The notes: generated from the letters alone by a model not told the origin. 50,501 bases of DNA from JBAVEL01 sp049587715 (GCA_049587715.1 JBAVEL010000141.1:1-50501); one strand, 5' to 3'; counted from the first letter of the stretch, positions 1 through 8,011 are shown. Made by a program: numbers and translations.

Positions 1-18
1 CCCTGTGTGTTCATGGCC

Positions 19-396
19 TCAGCATCGGCGCCCGAGGGCGCGGCGGATGGAGGTGAGAAGGTACTCCATGCTGTAGGGCTTGGTGATGTAGTCTTCGGCC
101 CCCGACTTCAGGCTCTCGATCGCGGCGGAGAGTCCGGCCATTCCCGTGAGCATGATGACCTTGCAGGAGGGGTGGCGTTCCCGGGCCTTCTGGAGCACTT
201 CCAGACCCGACATGCCGGGGAGCATGATGTCGAGCAGCATGACGGGGAAGGAGGTTCTGCCCAGCTTGTCCAGGGCGGCGGTCCCGTCCTCCGCCTCTTC
301 GGGTTCAAAACCCGCCTGACGGAGCTGGCTGCAGACCATGGCGCGCAGATCCGGGTCGTCGTCCACCAGGAGAATCCGCTCTCCCTCTCCTTCCAT
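19..396 (-). CDS. single-domain response regulator (CheY-like receiver)
   Basis: 125 residues that form one receiver domain and nothing else. The acidic pocket is present (VDDDPDL near residue 10), followed by the phospho-acceptor Asp in LLDIMLPGMSG, the conserved Thr in MLTGMAG and the Lys in ITKPYS. There is no DNA-binding or enzymatic output domain, so it probably signals by protein contact or passes phosphate on, as CheY or Spo0F do. The ATG at 396 is chosen because AGGAGG lies 8 bases upstream and a promoter sits just beyond it; longer upstream reading is GC-rich shadow. No histidine kinase is in the window, so its partner is unknown. It is divergent from the lamin-tail gene. Confidence 0.9.
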   Translation of the reverse strand: MEGEGERILLVDDDPDLRAMVCSQLRQAGFEPEEAEDGTAALDKLGRTSFPVMLLDIMLPGMSGLEVLQKARERHPSCKVIMLTGMAGLSAAIESLKSGAEDYITKPYSMEYLLTSIRRALGRRC

Positions 397-415
397 GCGT
401 GCTCCCTCCTCCCTG

Positions 416-444
416 TATGTAGGGAGAAGACCCCGGAAATGCAA
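416..444 (-). promoter_or_regulatory. sigma70-type promoter of the receiver gene
   Basis: On the minus strand TTGCAT (439-444), a 17 bp spacer and TACATA (416-421). The predicted start point is near 409, leaving a short leader holding the AGGAGG site before the ATG at 396. Confidence 0.6.
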
Positions 445-460
445 GGGGTTGCGCCCGGGC

Positions 461-489
461 TTGCGTGGAAGGCGGCAAGGCGGTATATT
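461..489 (+). promoter_or_regulatory. sigma70-type promoter of the lamin-tail gene
   Basis: TTGCGT (461-466), a 17 bp spacer and TATATT (484-489). The predicted start near 496 is followed by GGAG at 507-510 and ATG at 518. It lies back to back with the receiver promoter. Confidence 0.65.
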
Positions 490-517
490 CCGCAGGAAAC
501 TATTGCGGAGTATCGCC

Positions 518-3500
518 ATGATGTGCCAGCTTCTTCTCTGTCTGCTCCTGGATGGCCGGGGTTCCCCCGCCGGCGGGGGAACGGTGCTCTTCCTGGAGAA
601 TTTCGACACGGTCTCCGTTCCCTCCCTCCCCTCGGGATGGCGCTCCAGCCGGAACCGCTCTCCCGGCCAGGACGATTTCACCACCGCCGCCTCCGCCCCC
701 CATTCCGGCCCGAACGCCCTCCTGTGCACCAACGCCACCGTTGCCCAGCATGCGGATTCTCCTCCGCTGGATTTCACCATGAGCATCCCCGAGAGTCTGG
801 AGTTCTTCCTCCGGAGATCCTCCACCTTCCTGTCCCCCCTCCTTCTGGAGATATCCCTGGACGGGGGTGCCACCTTCGCCCTCCGCTTTGCCGACACGAT
901 CCGCCCCGGGACCGCGGGGGCTTACGTCCGCACCTCGGTTCCCCTTCCGGATACCCTGGGCGGGCAGGCGGGAGTCCGCTTCCGCTGGCGGACGGTGGCT
1001 GTTCCGGACGGGAGCTCGGGCACATTCCGTCTGGAGGATGTGCGGGTGACGGGACAGGCGGTGTTCGATCTGGCTCTCCTTCCCCTCCTGTTCCACCCGC
1101 CCTTCCCGGTGACGGGCGACTCGGTACGGGTTCTCCTCCCCGTGCGGAACCGCGGCACCGCCCCTGCCTGCGGCTTCCGTATCGCCCTCTTTGAGGATGC
1201 GGACGGGGACAGCGTGCCCCGGGCCGCCGAGCTCCTTGCGGATTCGGTGGCGGCCGGTCCGCTCGCCCCCGCCGACTCGTGCATGGTGAGTCTCCGGGCG
1301 GGGGCGCCGTCCCGGGGCCGGCACCTTCTGATCGGAGTGGTGGAGCATGCGCCGGATCTCTGTCCCGCCAACAACACGGTTCTTGCCGGACTCACCGTGG
1401 GCATCAGGCCGCGCAGCGTGGTGGTGAACGAGATCATGTACGCCCCCGCGGGCACCGAGCCGGAGTGGGTGGAAATCCGCAGTGCGTCTTCCGATACGGC
1501 GTGCCTGGAAGGGTGGTCCCTCTCCGACGAACATCCCGCCTCCCGGAGGGTATTTGGCGCACCGGGTGCGGTGCTTCCCCCCCTGGGCTACATGGTCATC
1601 ACCCGGGATTCCGCCGCGCTCCGGGACGCGTATCCCCTTCTGACCGGGCCCGTGGCGCAGGTGACCTCCCTTGCCGCCTTCAACAATACGGGGGACGCGG
1701 CGGCAATCTACGACGAAAGGGGGGCCCTCATGGACTCCGTCCGCTACGAACCCTCCTGGGGAGGAAACGGATCGGGGGCTTCCCTCGAGCGTCGCGACCC
1801 CGGCGGCAGCTCCACAAGCCCGGCCAACTGGGGAAACGCCCGCTGGAACACTCCGGGCACCGCGAACAGCATCAGCCGCAGGCAGCGGGATCTGGGGGTT
1901 CTGGAACTGCGCCCCTTTCCGGAGCACCCGGCCGCGGGCGATTCCCTCTGTCTGGCGGTGACCGTGGCGAACCCCGGGATCCTCCCCTCGGACTCCGCCC
2001 TGCTGGGTCTCTTTCTGGATGCCGATGCCGACACCCTCCCCTCTCCGGCGGAGCTTCTGGGGAATCTTGCGCTGCCCCCTCTTTCCCCATGCGAGTCCCT
2101 GGAGGTGCGGTTCTGTCCGGGGAGATGCGGCCCAGGGACCCGGCTCTACCTTGCCCGGGTGTGGTATCCCCCCGATGAGGACTCCACCAACAACACGGCC
2201 GCCCGGAGCGTGACGGTCGGCTACGGGCCCGCCTCCGTGCGCATCAACGAGCTGATGTACGCTCCCCCTGCCGGGCATCCCGAATGGGTGGAGCTCGTGA
2301 ATGTCTCCCCCCTCCCCGTGAACCTGGAGGGGTGGAGGATCGGGAACCGTTCCCTCCCCCGCCATCCTGTTGCGGGCGGGCCACTCCTGCTGGAGCCGGA
2401 ATCGCTCCTTGTCGTCACGAAGGACACGGCACTCCTCGGCAACATGTATCCCGGCACGGGATTCCGGGCCGCGGAGTCCCCCGGCCTCCCGACCTACTGC
2501 TGGAACAACGGAGGGGATGCGGTGGTGCTCGAGGACAACCTGGGGGGGATGCAGGACAGTCTCCGGTACCATCCCCTCTGGGGCGGCGCCGCGGGGGTCT
2601 CCCTGGAGCGGGTCAATCCGCGGGGTGCCGCCCAGGATTCGGCGAACTGGAGTTCCTCGCTGGATCCCCGCGGGGGAACACCCGGCGGACCCAATTCGGT
2701 GGTCCAGCTCGCGTGGGATCTCTCCATCAGGGCGGGGGAGGAGACCGTCCGGGTGGCTCCCGGGGGGAATGCCTGCTTCCGGTTCCTGATCCGGAACGAA
2801 GGCCTGCAGGCGGTGTCGGGCATGGAGGCATCCCTCTTCCGGCGCACGGCCGCCGACAGCGCGGGAGCCCCGGATGAGCTGATTGCGGCACGCACGCTCC
2901 CGCTCACCCTGCTTCCCCGGGAGACCGCGGAGGCGGAGCTGACATGGCGCGTGCCCCCTCCCGGGCTGCACGCCTGTCTGGGGCGCGTGGCCCATCCCTC
3001 CGATCCGAGGGAGCGGAACAACGAGGCCTGTGTTCGGGCTCTGGTGGCATGTCCCCCCGGTGCAATCGTGGTGAACGAGATCATGTATGATCCCCTTCCC
3101 GGCCGGGCGGAGTATGTGGAGCTCCTGAATCCCGGACCTCTGGAAGTGGATCTCTCGGGCTGGATCCTGGCGGACCGGCCGGGGCTCTCGGGGTCCCGGT
3201 CCGAGTTCCCTTTCGGCGCGGCCCCTTCTCCCCTCCGCCCCGGCGAGATGGCGGTGCTGTCGGGCGATTCCTCTCTTGTCTTTCAGTTTCCCCATCTGGC
3301 GGGAATGGACAGGCGGCTCCTGCGGTTCGGGAGGGGAGGGAGCCTGGGCCTCAACAACGATGGGGACGCCGTGGTGCTCCTGGATCCGGCCGGCCGCGCC
3401 GTGGACAGTGTCCCGTATGAACCCGGGTGGCACAACCCCGGACTGGCCGACTGCTCGGGGCGGTCCCTGGAGCGGCTTCATCCCCGCCTTCCCTCCCTGC

Positions 3501-3907
3501 GGAAGTCCTCCTGGAGCACCACGGCACTCACGGCGGGGGGGACCCCGGGACTTCCCAATTCGCTCGCCCTGTCTCTTCCCCTTTCCTCGGCGGTCCTGGC
3601 CTGTTCCCCGAATCCCTTCTCCCCCGATGGAGACGGATTCGAAGACGCGGTCATCTTCCGCTACGCCACCGCGGCCACCGTTTCCATGGTGCGTCTCCGG
3701 ATCTTCGACACACGGGGTCGCCTCATCCGGACGCTGCTCAACAACGAGCCCTCGGGAAGCCGGGGGGATGCGGTGTGGGACGGGAGGGATGACGGAAGCC
3801 AGCGGGCCCGGATCGGGATGTACGTGGCCCTTCTGGAGGCCGTGGAGGAGGGGGGCGTCGTGGAGGCCGCCAAGACCGTCGTGGTTCTGGCCTCCCGGCT
3901 CCGATGA
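518..3907 (+). CDS. secreted multidomain protein with three lamin-tail domains and a C-terminal FlgD-Ig-like domain
   Basis: 1129 residues. A short hydrophobic start (MMCQLLLCLLLDG) may serve as a weak signal peptide. Residues about 20-180 resemble a jelly-roll module (FDTVSVPSLPSGW). Then come three units of about 274 residues, each pairing a CARDB-like stretch with a lamin-tail domain. The lamin-tail domains start near residues 300 (VVVNEIMYAP), 573 (INELMYAP) and 848 (VVNEIMYDP), each followed by PEWVE or AEYVE. The C-terminus from about residue 1027 (NPFSPDGDG, then GMYVALLEA) is FlgD-Ig-like, as on many exported FCB-group proteins. No catalytic domain is seen, so a surface or matrix role is inferred. 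GGAG 7 bases before 518 decides the start; the second ATG at 521 is an alternative. Confidence 0.85.
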   Translation: MMCQLLLCLLLDGRGSPAGGGTVLFLENFDTVSVPSLPSGWRSSRNRSPGQDDFTTAASAPHSGPNALLCTNATVAQHADSPPLDFTMSIPESLEFFLRRSSTFLSPLLLEISLDGGATFALRFADTIRPGTAGAYVRTSVPLPDTLGGQAGVRFRWRTVAVPDGSSGTFRLEDVRVTGQAVFDLALLPLLFHPPFPVTGDSVRVLLPVRNRGTAPACGFRIALFEDADGDSVPRAAELLADSVAAGPLAPADSCMVSLRAGAPSRGRHLLIGVVEHAPDLCPANNTVLAGLTVGIRPRSVVVNEIMYAPAGTEPEWVEIRSASSDTACLEGWSLSDEHPASRRVFGAPGAVLPPLGYMVITRDSAALRDAYPLLTGPVAQVTSLAAFNNTGDAAAIYDERGALMDSVRYEPSWGGNGSGASLERRDPGGSSTSPANWGNARWNTPGTANSISRRQRDLGVLELRPFPEHPAAGDSLCLAVTVANPGILPSDSALLGLFLDADADTLPSPAELLGNLALPPLSPCESLEVRFCPGRCGPGTRLYLARVWYPPDEDSTNNTAARSVTVGYGPASVRINELMYAPPAGHPEWVELVNVSPLPVNLEGWRIGNRSLPRHPVAGGPLLLEPESLLVVTKDTALLGNMYPGTGFRAAESPGLPTYCWNNGGDAVVLEDNLGGMQDSLRYHPLWGGAAGVSLERVNPRGAAQDSANWSSSLDPRGGTPGGPNSVVQLAWDLSIRAGEETVRVAPGGNACFRFLIRNEGLQAVSGMEASLFRRTAADSAGAPDELIAARTLPLTLLPRETAEAELTWRVPPPGLHACLGRVAHPSDPRERNNEACVRALVACPPGAIVVNEIMYDPLPGRAEYVELLNPGPLEVDLSGWILADRPGLSGSRSEFPFGAAPSPLRPGEMAVLSGDSSLVFQFPHLAGMDRRLLRFGRGGSLGLNNDGDAVVLLDPAGRAVDSVPYEPGWHNPGLADCSGRSLERLHPRLPSLRKSSWSTTALTAGGTPGLPNSLALSLPLSSAVLACSPNPFSPDGDGFEDAVIFRYATAATVSMVRLRIFDTRGRLIRTLLNNEPSGSRGDAVWDGRDDGSQRARIGMYVALLEAVEEGGVVEAAKTVVVLASRLR

Positions 3908-3934
3908 GGCGGCGCGCGTCGGCGGATGCGGATC

Positions 3935-4309
3935 CTACGCCGCGGGCCTTGCCCGCGGGCGTCCGATCCAGTTCCCGGCGAACTTGCCGAACACAAGGCG
4001 GTCCGCGGCATCCAGGATGTCCGGGAGGGATGCGGTGCGGACCAGATGCACCTCCCGTCCGTCGGTGCCGTTGCCTTCCTCCGCCGGCGAAGGGGTGAGC
4101 ACGATCAACGGGGTTTCGGCCGGGGGAAGGGACCCGGGGCCGTGGAACTCGCTCCCGCAGACCACGAGGGCGATCTCCTCGTGCTCCAGGATGAGGGCGG
4201 CCTCCTCGGCCCGTGCGGCTTCGTGCACGTCGTACCCGTGTCGGGTGAACCCGTCCTGCAGCCGGCTCATCAGCCCGGCCTCCCGTTCCAGTATCAGAAC
4301 CGCCATCAT
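3935..4309 (-). CDS. degenerate receiver-like protein lacking the phosphorylation residues
   Basis: 124 residues with the alternating hydrophobic pattern of a receiver (AVLILEREAGL, then GYDVHEA, then IALVVCGSEF, then PLIVLTP). The acidic pair after strand 1 is replaced by E-R-E, the phospho-acceptor Asp after strand 3 by C-G, and the Lys of strand 5 by Arg (LVRTAS). It therefore looks like a pseudo-receiver that cannot be phosphorylated in the usual way. The C-terminus is basic (GRPRARPAA). The start at 4309 has a GGGGGTG stretch upstream; a second ATG follows at 4306. The family assignment rests on fold pattern only. Confidence 0.6.
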   Translation of the reverse strand: MMAVLILEREAGLMSRLQDGFTRHGYDVHEAARAEEAALILEHEEIALVVCGSEFHGPGSLPPAETPLIVLTPSPAEEGNGTDGREVHLVRTASLPDILDAADRLVFGKFAGNWIGRPRARPAA

Positions 4310-4443
4310 GTCGGCACCCCCTTGTTGGCAGATCCGGGTGCCGCGAATTCCCTGCCAGATGTGGATTCCCCCCACACAGGCCCCTGGTTCCCCGCCCGGG
4401 AGGGGAGGCCGGAAAGATTGACGTGTGCGCGGAAAAAAGGGGG

Positions 4444-5238
4444 CTACGGTGTCTCCTCTCCACCTGCCGCCGCGCCCTCTTCCGCCTCTTCCAGGAATGC
4501 CAGGACCGTTCTCAGAAAGGGCTCCTTCCGCACGGTTCCGAAACGGTGCTGGCATCCCTCCAGGAGGGCGAAGCTCCCGCGGGGGATAAGGGAAGCGGCG
4601 CGGCGGGAGTCGTCCAGCACCGCGGGATCTTCCCCCGAGCAGGCGGACACCAGGACGGGAAAGGGGACGGAGCGGAGCCGGATCCCGGGCGGGTCCAGGA
4701 GAGGGGGGGAGCGCAGGATGCCTCCGGCGGCGCCCAGAAGACGCCGCCAGCCGTCGGGCCCGTTCCCCGGGGAATGCGCCGACAGGAGATCTGCAGCCCT
4801 CCCGGGGTCCTCCGCCAGAATGCGGTCCGGGTTCCAGGAGCTCCTCCACGCCTCGGCCTGCGTCGGGGACCAGGAAAGCCGGCCGCCGTGCATGATGAGG
4901 GCGGTGATCCGGTCGGGGTGGGCGAGTCCGAAAAGAAGTCCCGCAGTCCCCCCCCACTCAAGACCGCAGAGCGCCGCCTTCTCGATCTGCAGCGTCTCCA
5001 GCAACACGTGCAGGTCTTCGGCGAGAAGAGGGAGGTTCAGCCTGCCCGAGGGGTTGTTGCTCTTTCCGTGCCCACGCAGGTCCGCTGCAATGATGTGCCG
5101 TTGCCGCGCCAGGTCCGGGAGAAACCTCCTCCACTCGGTATCCACGGTGCCGAACAGGCCCGGCAGGAGCACCAGGGAACGTCCGGCGCCGTATTCCTCG
5201 TACGAGAGGGCGGCATCGCGTGAGCGGATCAGGGACAT
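4444..5238 (-). CDS. alpha/beta-hydrolase-fold protein with Glu at the nucleophile position
   Basis: 264 residues in the alpha/beta hydrolase fold: the oxyanion strand LLPGLFG (24-30), DLRGHGKS (53-60), the nucleophile elbow near 92-96, a candidate acid Asp204 (SGEDPAV) and a catalytic-type His231 (GCQHRFG). Family members normally carry GxSxG at the elbow; here it reads G-L-E-W-G, and the GAG codon is plain at 4957-4959. Asp occurs there in dehalogenases and epoxide hydrolases; Glu is rare. The substrate is unknown. There is no signal peptide. It runs opposite to the GroES-like gene. Confidence 0.85.
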   Translation of the reverse strand: MSLIRSRDAALSYEEYGAGRSLVLLPGLFGTVDTEWRRFLPDLARQRHIIAADLRGHGKSNNPSGRLNLPLLAEDLHVLLETLQIEKAALCGLEWGGTAGLLFGLAHPDRITALIMHGGRLSWSPTQAEAWRSSWNPDRILAEDPGRAADLLSAHSPGNGPDGWRRLLGAAGGILRSPPLLDPPGIRLRSVPFPVLVSACSGEDPAVLDDSRRAASLIPRGSFALLEGCQHRFGTVRKEPFLRTVLAFLEEAEEGAAAGGEETP

Positions 5239-5307
5239 GGGGCGTCGTGGGAATGCTCTTCAGGTGCGGGAGCGGCCCCCCCCGGAGGCACACCGCATGG
5301 CCCGGCG

Positions 5308-5336
5308 TTGTTCTTCGGGGGGCTTTTCCGTATCAT
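5308..5336 (+). promoter_or_regulatory. possible sigma70-type promoter of the GroES-like gene
   Basis: TTGTTC (5308-5313), a 17 bp spacer and TATCAT (5331-5336). The predicted start near 5343 would make a very short leader that begins at the GGAGGA site. Confidence 0.45.
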
Positions 5337-5358
5337 GCCTCCGGAGGAATGCGGCGCC

Positions 5359-5733
5359 ATGGGTATCCAGCTCCGGAAGGAAATACTGGTCGTGGGAGAC
5401 AGGGTTCTCCTGGAGATCGACGAGTCGGGGGACCGCACCAAGTCCGGACTGTATCTCCCCCCCTCGGTCCGGGAGAAGGAGAAGGTGGCCATGGGCCGCG
5501 TGGTCCGCATCGGACCCGGCTATCCCATCCCCAACCCGAACTACACCGACGACGAGCCCTGGACCAAGCCCAGTAACCCCATGCGGTACATCCCGCTCCA
5601 GGTGAAGGAGGGGGACTACGCGCTCTTCCTGCGGGAGCAGGCGGTGGAGGTGGAGTTCGAGGAGAAGCGGTACCTCATCGTCCCGCAGTCGGCCGTGCTG
5701 GTGCTCGTCCGGAACGAGCTGGTGGAGCAATAG
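5359..5733 (+). CDS. GroES/Cpn10-like co-chaperonin with an internal insertion
   Basis: 124 residues against the usual 95-100. The start (LVVGDRVLLEID, then SGLYLPPS) and the strand GRVVRIGPG match GroES, and the end (ALFLREQAVEVEFEEKRYLIVP) matches the C-terminal strands. About 25 extra residues rich in Pro, Asn and Asp (from PIPNPNYTDD to MRYIPL) sit between them. The segment aligned with the mobile loop (SGDRTKSGLYLP) is present, which would allow contact with a GroEL. No groEL is adjacent, so this is probably a second, specialised GroES. The start at 5359 is set by GGAGGA at 5343-5348; an ATG at 5335 lacks such a site. Confidence 0.75.
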   Translation: MGIQLRKEILVVGDRVLLEIDESGDRTKSGLYLPPSVREKEKVAMGRVVRIGPGYPIPNPNYTDDEPWTKPSNPMRYIPLQVKEGDYALFLREQAVEVEFEEKRYLIVPQSAVLVLVRNELVEQ

Positions 5734-5785
5734 AGCCGGCAACCCGGCGCCGGCCCCCCCTCTGCCCGAGGCGCAGAATCCCCGT

Positions 5786-6841
5786 TCAGGCCACCGTAAT
5801 CTCCTTCGTCCGATAGACGTCCTGGATGGCGTGGAGCAGCTTCACGCCTTCGGCCAGGGGTTTCTGAAACGCTTTCCTCCCCGAGATGAGCCCCATGCCG
5901 CCCGCCCGCTTGTTGATGACCGCCGTCCGGACCGCTTCGGCCAGATCGGTCTGTCCTTTGGATTCCCCTCCCGAGTTGATCAGTCCCGCGCGCCCCATGT
6001 AGCACCCCGCCACCTGATAGCGGCAGAGATCCACGGGATGTTCGGTGGTGAGCTCGCTGTAGACCTTCTTGTGGGTTTTGCCGAATGCGAGCGCCTCGTA
6101 CCCTCCGTTGTTTTCGGGCATCTTCTGCTTGATGATGTCCGCCTCGATGGTCACCCCCAGGTGGTTCGCCTGGCTTGTGAGATCCGCGGCCACGTGATAG
6201 TCTTTGCCGCCCGTCTTGAACGCGGGATTGCGGAGGTAGCACCAGAGAATCGTGACCATCCCCAGCTCGTGGGCGCGCCGGAAGGCCGCGCTGACCTCCT
6301 GGATCTGCCGCTTGGATTCGGGGGAGCCGAAGTAGATGGTGGCTCCCACCGCCAGGGCTCCCATGTTCCAGGCGGTCTCCACGCTCCCGAACATGATCTG
6401 GTCGTGGGTGTTGGGATACGACAGGAACTCGTTGTGGTTGATCTTCACCACGAACGGGATCTTGTGGGCGTATTTCCGGGCGCACGCCCCCAGAACCCCG
6501 ATTGTGGAAGCCGCGGCGTTGCAGCCCCCCTCGATGGCCAGCTTCACGATGTTCTCGGGATCGAAGTAGGCGGGATTGGGTGCGAAGGAAGCCCCCGCCG
6601 AATGCTCGATGCCCTGATCCACGGGGAGGATGGAGAGGTACCCGGTGCCCGCCAGCCGGCCCGTGTTGAACATCTGCTGCAGGCTCCGGAGCACCGCCGG
6701 CGGGCGATCCGAGTTTATGAACACCCGGTCCACGAAATCGGGGCCCGGCAGGTGGAGCGACGAGGCGGGGATGCCCTGCGAGCGGTGGGTGAGGAGGCGC
6801 TCTGCCTCTGCGCCCAGAAGCTGCTCAATCTCCTTGATCAT
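5786..6841 (-). CDS. fbaB: class I fructose-bisphosphate aldolase, archaeal (FbaB/DhnA) type
   Basis: 351 residues. It should cleave fructose 1,6-bisphosphate into dihydroxyacetone phosphate and glyceraldehyde 3-phosphate through a Schiff base. The lysine in PFVVKINHNE fits a Schiff-base strand, and LPVDQGIEH, GATIYFGSPES and the C-terminal GRAGLINSGGES phosphate-binding loop are typical of the DeoC/FbaB group. The ATG at 6841 follows AAGGAG at ideal spacing. It is cytoplasmic and part of glycolysis or gluconeogenesis, like pfkA at 14.7 kb. A promoter-like TTTCGC-17-TATCTT lies upstream. Confidence 0.93.
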   Translation of the reverse strand: MIKEIEQLLGAEAERLLTHRSQGIPASSLHLPGPDFVDRVFINSDRPPAVLRSLQQMFNTGRLAGTGYLSILPVDQGIEHSAGASFAPNPAYFDPENIVKLAIEGGCNAAASTIGVLGACARKYAHKIPFVVKINHNEFLSYPNTHDQIMFGSVETAWNMGALAVGATIYFGSPESKRQIQEVSAAFRRAHELGMVTILWCYLRNPAFKTGGKDYHVAADLTSQANHLGVTIEADIIKQKMPENNGGYEALAFGKTHKKVYSELTTEHPVDLCRYQVAGCYMGRAGLINSGGESKGQTDLAEAVRTAVINKRAGGMGLISGRKAFQKPLAEGVKLLHAIQDVYRTKEITVA

Positions 6842-6881
6842 GGAATGACTCCTTGGTGAAAGACATCGGAAGAATCGCTCC

Positions 6882-6910
6882 AAGATAGCGAAAAAGGGCC
6901 GAAAGCGAAA
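6882..6910 (-). promoter_or_regulatory. possible promoter of the aldolase gene
   Basis: On the minus strand TTTCGC (6905-6910), a 17 bp spacer and TATCTT (6882-6887), about 40 bases before the aldolase ATG. The -35 is a weak match. Confidence 0.45.
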
Positions 6911-7099
6911 ACCCCATGTCCTCCTGCGTGTCATAAGGACCCGCACGGCGGGCCGTGTATGCAAAATGTTCCCCCGCCGTCGGCCAGTGAGGACGCTGGG
7001 GGGTGGGAAAAGGGCCTCCGTGCGGAATGGGGAGAGTGGCACGGATTTCGCAAGCAGGCTCGTCAGTGGAGCGACGCACCACCGCCGGGGGAGGCCTTC

Positions 7100-7249
7100 A
7101 TGAAGAAACTCTACCGCTTCACCCCGCTCTCCAAGGATGAGCGGGAGCTCCTGGAGATGATTCTGCTGGAAGAGATGGACATCCAGTCGTGGTACGCCGT
7201 GACCTTCAGCTCCATCTTCGGCGAAGAGGTCTTTCTCAGCATACAATAG
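7100..7249 (+). CDS. small ORF of unknown function, 49 residues
   Basis: A short reading frame starting MKKLYRFTPLSKDE and ending GEEVFLSIQ. GGGGGAGG stands 5-12 bases before the ATG, a strong ribosome binding site for this genome. The middle is acidic and amphipathic (ELLEMILLEEMDIQSW), so a small helical protein is plausible. It is followed after 10 bases by another small frame, which supports a bicistronic unit. No family is recognised. Confidence 0.5.
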   Translation: MKKLYRFTPLSKDERELLEMILLEEMDIQSWYAVTFSSIFGEEVFLSIQ

Positions 7250-7259
7250 GAATCTCCCG

Positions 7260-7412
7260 GTGAGCGGACGGGCTCTGACACTGACGGCGGTTGCGGCGAT
7301 CCTCCTGGGTCTCCCGCTGGCTCTCCTTTTGCGGAGACGGTGCCGGGCGAGGCGTCCGGCCGACCGGGGAAATCCCGACCTGCTGTACGACACGGGGGAC
7401 CTGATGGCCTGA
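7260..7412 (+). CDS. small single-pass membrane protein, 50 residues
   Basis: A GTG-started frame of 51 codons including the stop. The N-terminal half is one hydrophobic segment (LTLTAVAAILLGLPLALLL) followed by a basic patch (RRRCRARR), which predicts an inner-membrane anchor with its C-terminus in the cytoplasm. The tail ends DLLYDTGDLMA. AGGAA lies 8 bases upstream. It directly follows the 49-residue frame and precedes a clear terminator, so both may form one transcript. Not recognised. Confidence 0.45.
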   Translation: MSGRALTLTAVAAILLGLPLALLLRRRCRARRPADRGNPDLLYDTGDLMA

Positions 7413-7465
7413 GGAGGGTGTTCCGTGAGGGCTTCCTCTGGTGGGAGGGAGGTCCTCATCCTGAG

Positions 7466-7506
7466 AGGAGGACCGGGTTGGTGGCGCCCGGTCCTCCTTG
7501 TTGTTT
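7466..7506 (+). terminator. rho-independent terminator
   Basis: A perfect 12 bp stem (7466-7477 with 7487-7498, AGGAGGACCGGG and its complement), a 9-base loop and a T-rich tail (TGTTGTTT). It ends the small-ORF unit. Confidence 0.75.
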
Positions 7507-7573
7507 GGCCCGTCCTCCCGGCAGCCGAACCACCTCCTCTTCCGGTGTCTCCCCTGCGTGGAGAGTCCGGCCG

Positions 7574-7602
7574 TTGCAATTCGGCGCCGATTCCTCTATC
7601 TT
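7574..7602 (+). promoter_or_regulatory. sigma70-type promoter of the cold-shock gene
   Basis: TTGCAA (7574-7579), a 17 bp spacer and TATCTT (7597-7602). The predicted start near 7609 gives a leader of about 135 bases before the ATG at 7744. Confidence 0.65.
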
Positions 7603-7743
7603 GTGCACGCAAACAACGGGCTGTTCGTTTCCGCGCCGGCCGCTCGATCAGGCCCGCCGCCGGGGGCATCTTGGGGGCGCTGGCGGCGGCTGTGCGCATG
7701 AAACGAGCGGTTCGATCAGCTTCACCAGTTGAGAGGGTGTTCC

Positions 7744-7944
7744 ATGGAACAGGGTACAATCAAGTGGTTCAACAGCGCCAAGGGATTCGGCTTCATCAAG
7801 CGCGATACCGGAGAGGACGTCTTCGTCCACTATAAGGCGATAGCAGGAGAGGGATACCGCTCCCTCAACGAGGGGGACCGCGTGCAGTTCGAGGTGGAGC
7901 GGGGGCCCAAGGGACTCCAGGCCTCGAACGTCACCAAGGTCTGA
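7744..7944 (+). CDS. csp: cold-shock domain protein (CspA family)
   Basis: 66 residues, one complete OB-fold cold-shock domain. RNP1 is KGFGFI, RNP2 is VFVHY (usually VFVHF), and GTIKWFN begins the domain. It binds single-stranded RNA or DNA and acts as an RNA chaperone in the cytoplasm. GAGAGGG at 7731-7737 precedes the ATG. The long leader resembles those of cspA-type genes, whose RNA folds with temperature. A strong terminator follows directly. Confidence 0.95.
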   Translation: MEQGTIKWFNSAKGFGFIKRDTGEDVFVHYKAIAGEGYRSLNEGDRVQFEVERGPKGLQASNVTKV

Positions 7945-7963
7945 ATGCGGCGTACAGCGGCGC

Positions 7964-7996
7964 AGACCCCGGCTCTCGGGCCGGGGTCTTTTTTTT
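7964..7996 (+). terminator. rho-independent terminator after csp
   Basis: Stem of 10 bp (7964-7973 with 7980-7989, AGACCCCGGC and its complement), a 6-base loop and a run of eight T at 7989-7996. The strongest terminator in the window. Confidence 0.92.
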
Positions 7997-8011
7997 CCGT
8001 CTCGCCCTCAC

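Larger units (their letters stand above)
7413..7743 (+). other. gene-free stretch: terminator, promoter and long csp leader
   Basis: The gap holds the 12 bp stem terminator at 7466-7506, the promoter at 7574-7602 and a leader of about 135 bases ahead of the cold-shock gene. No convincing coding frame is seen in it. Confidence 0.6.

Noticed and set aside
500..3481. Very long open frame antisense to the lamin-tail gene
   Set aside because: The sense strand has recognisable repeated domains; the antisense translation is Gly/Arg/Pro/His-rich without motifs, a common shadow in GC-rich DNA.
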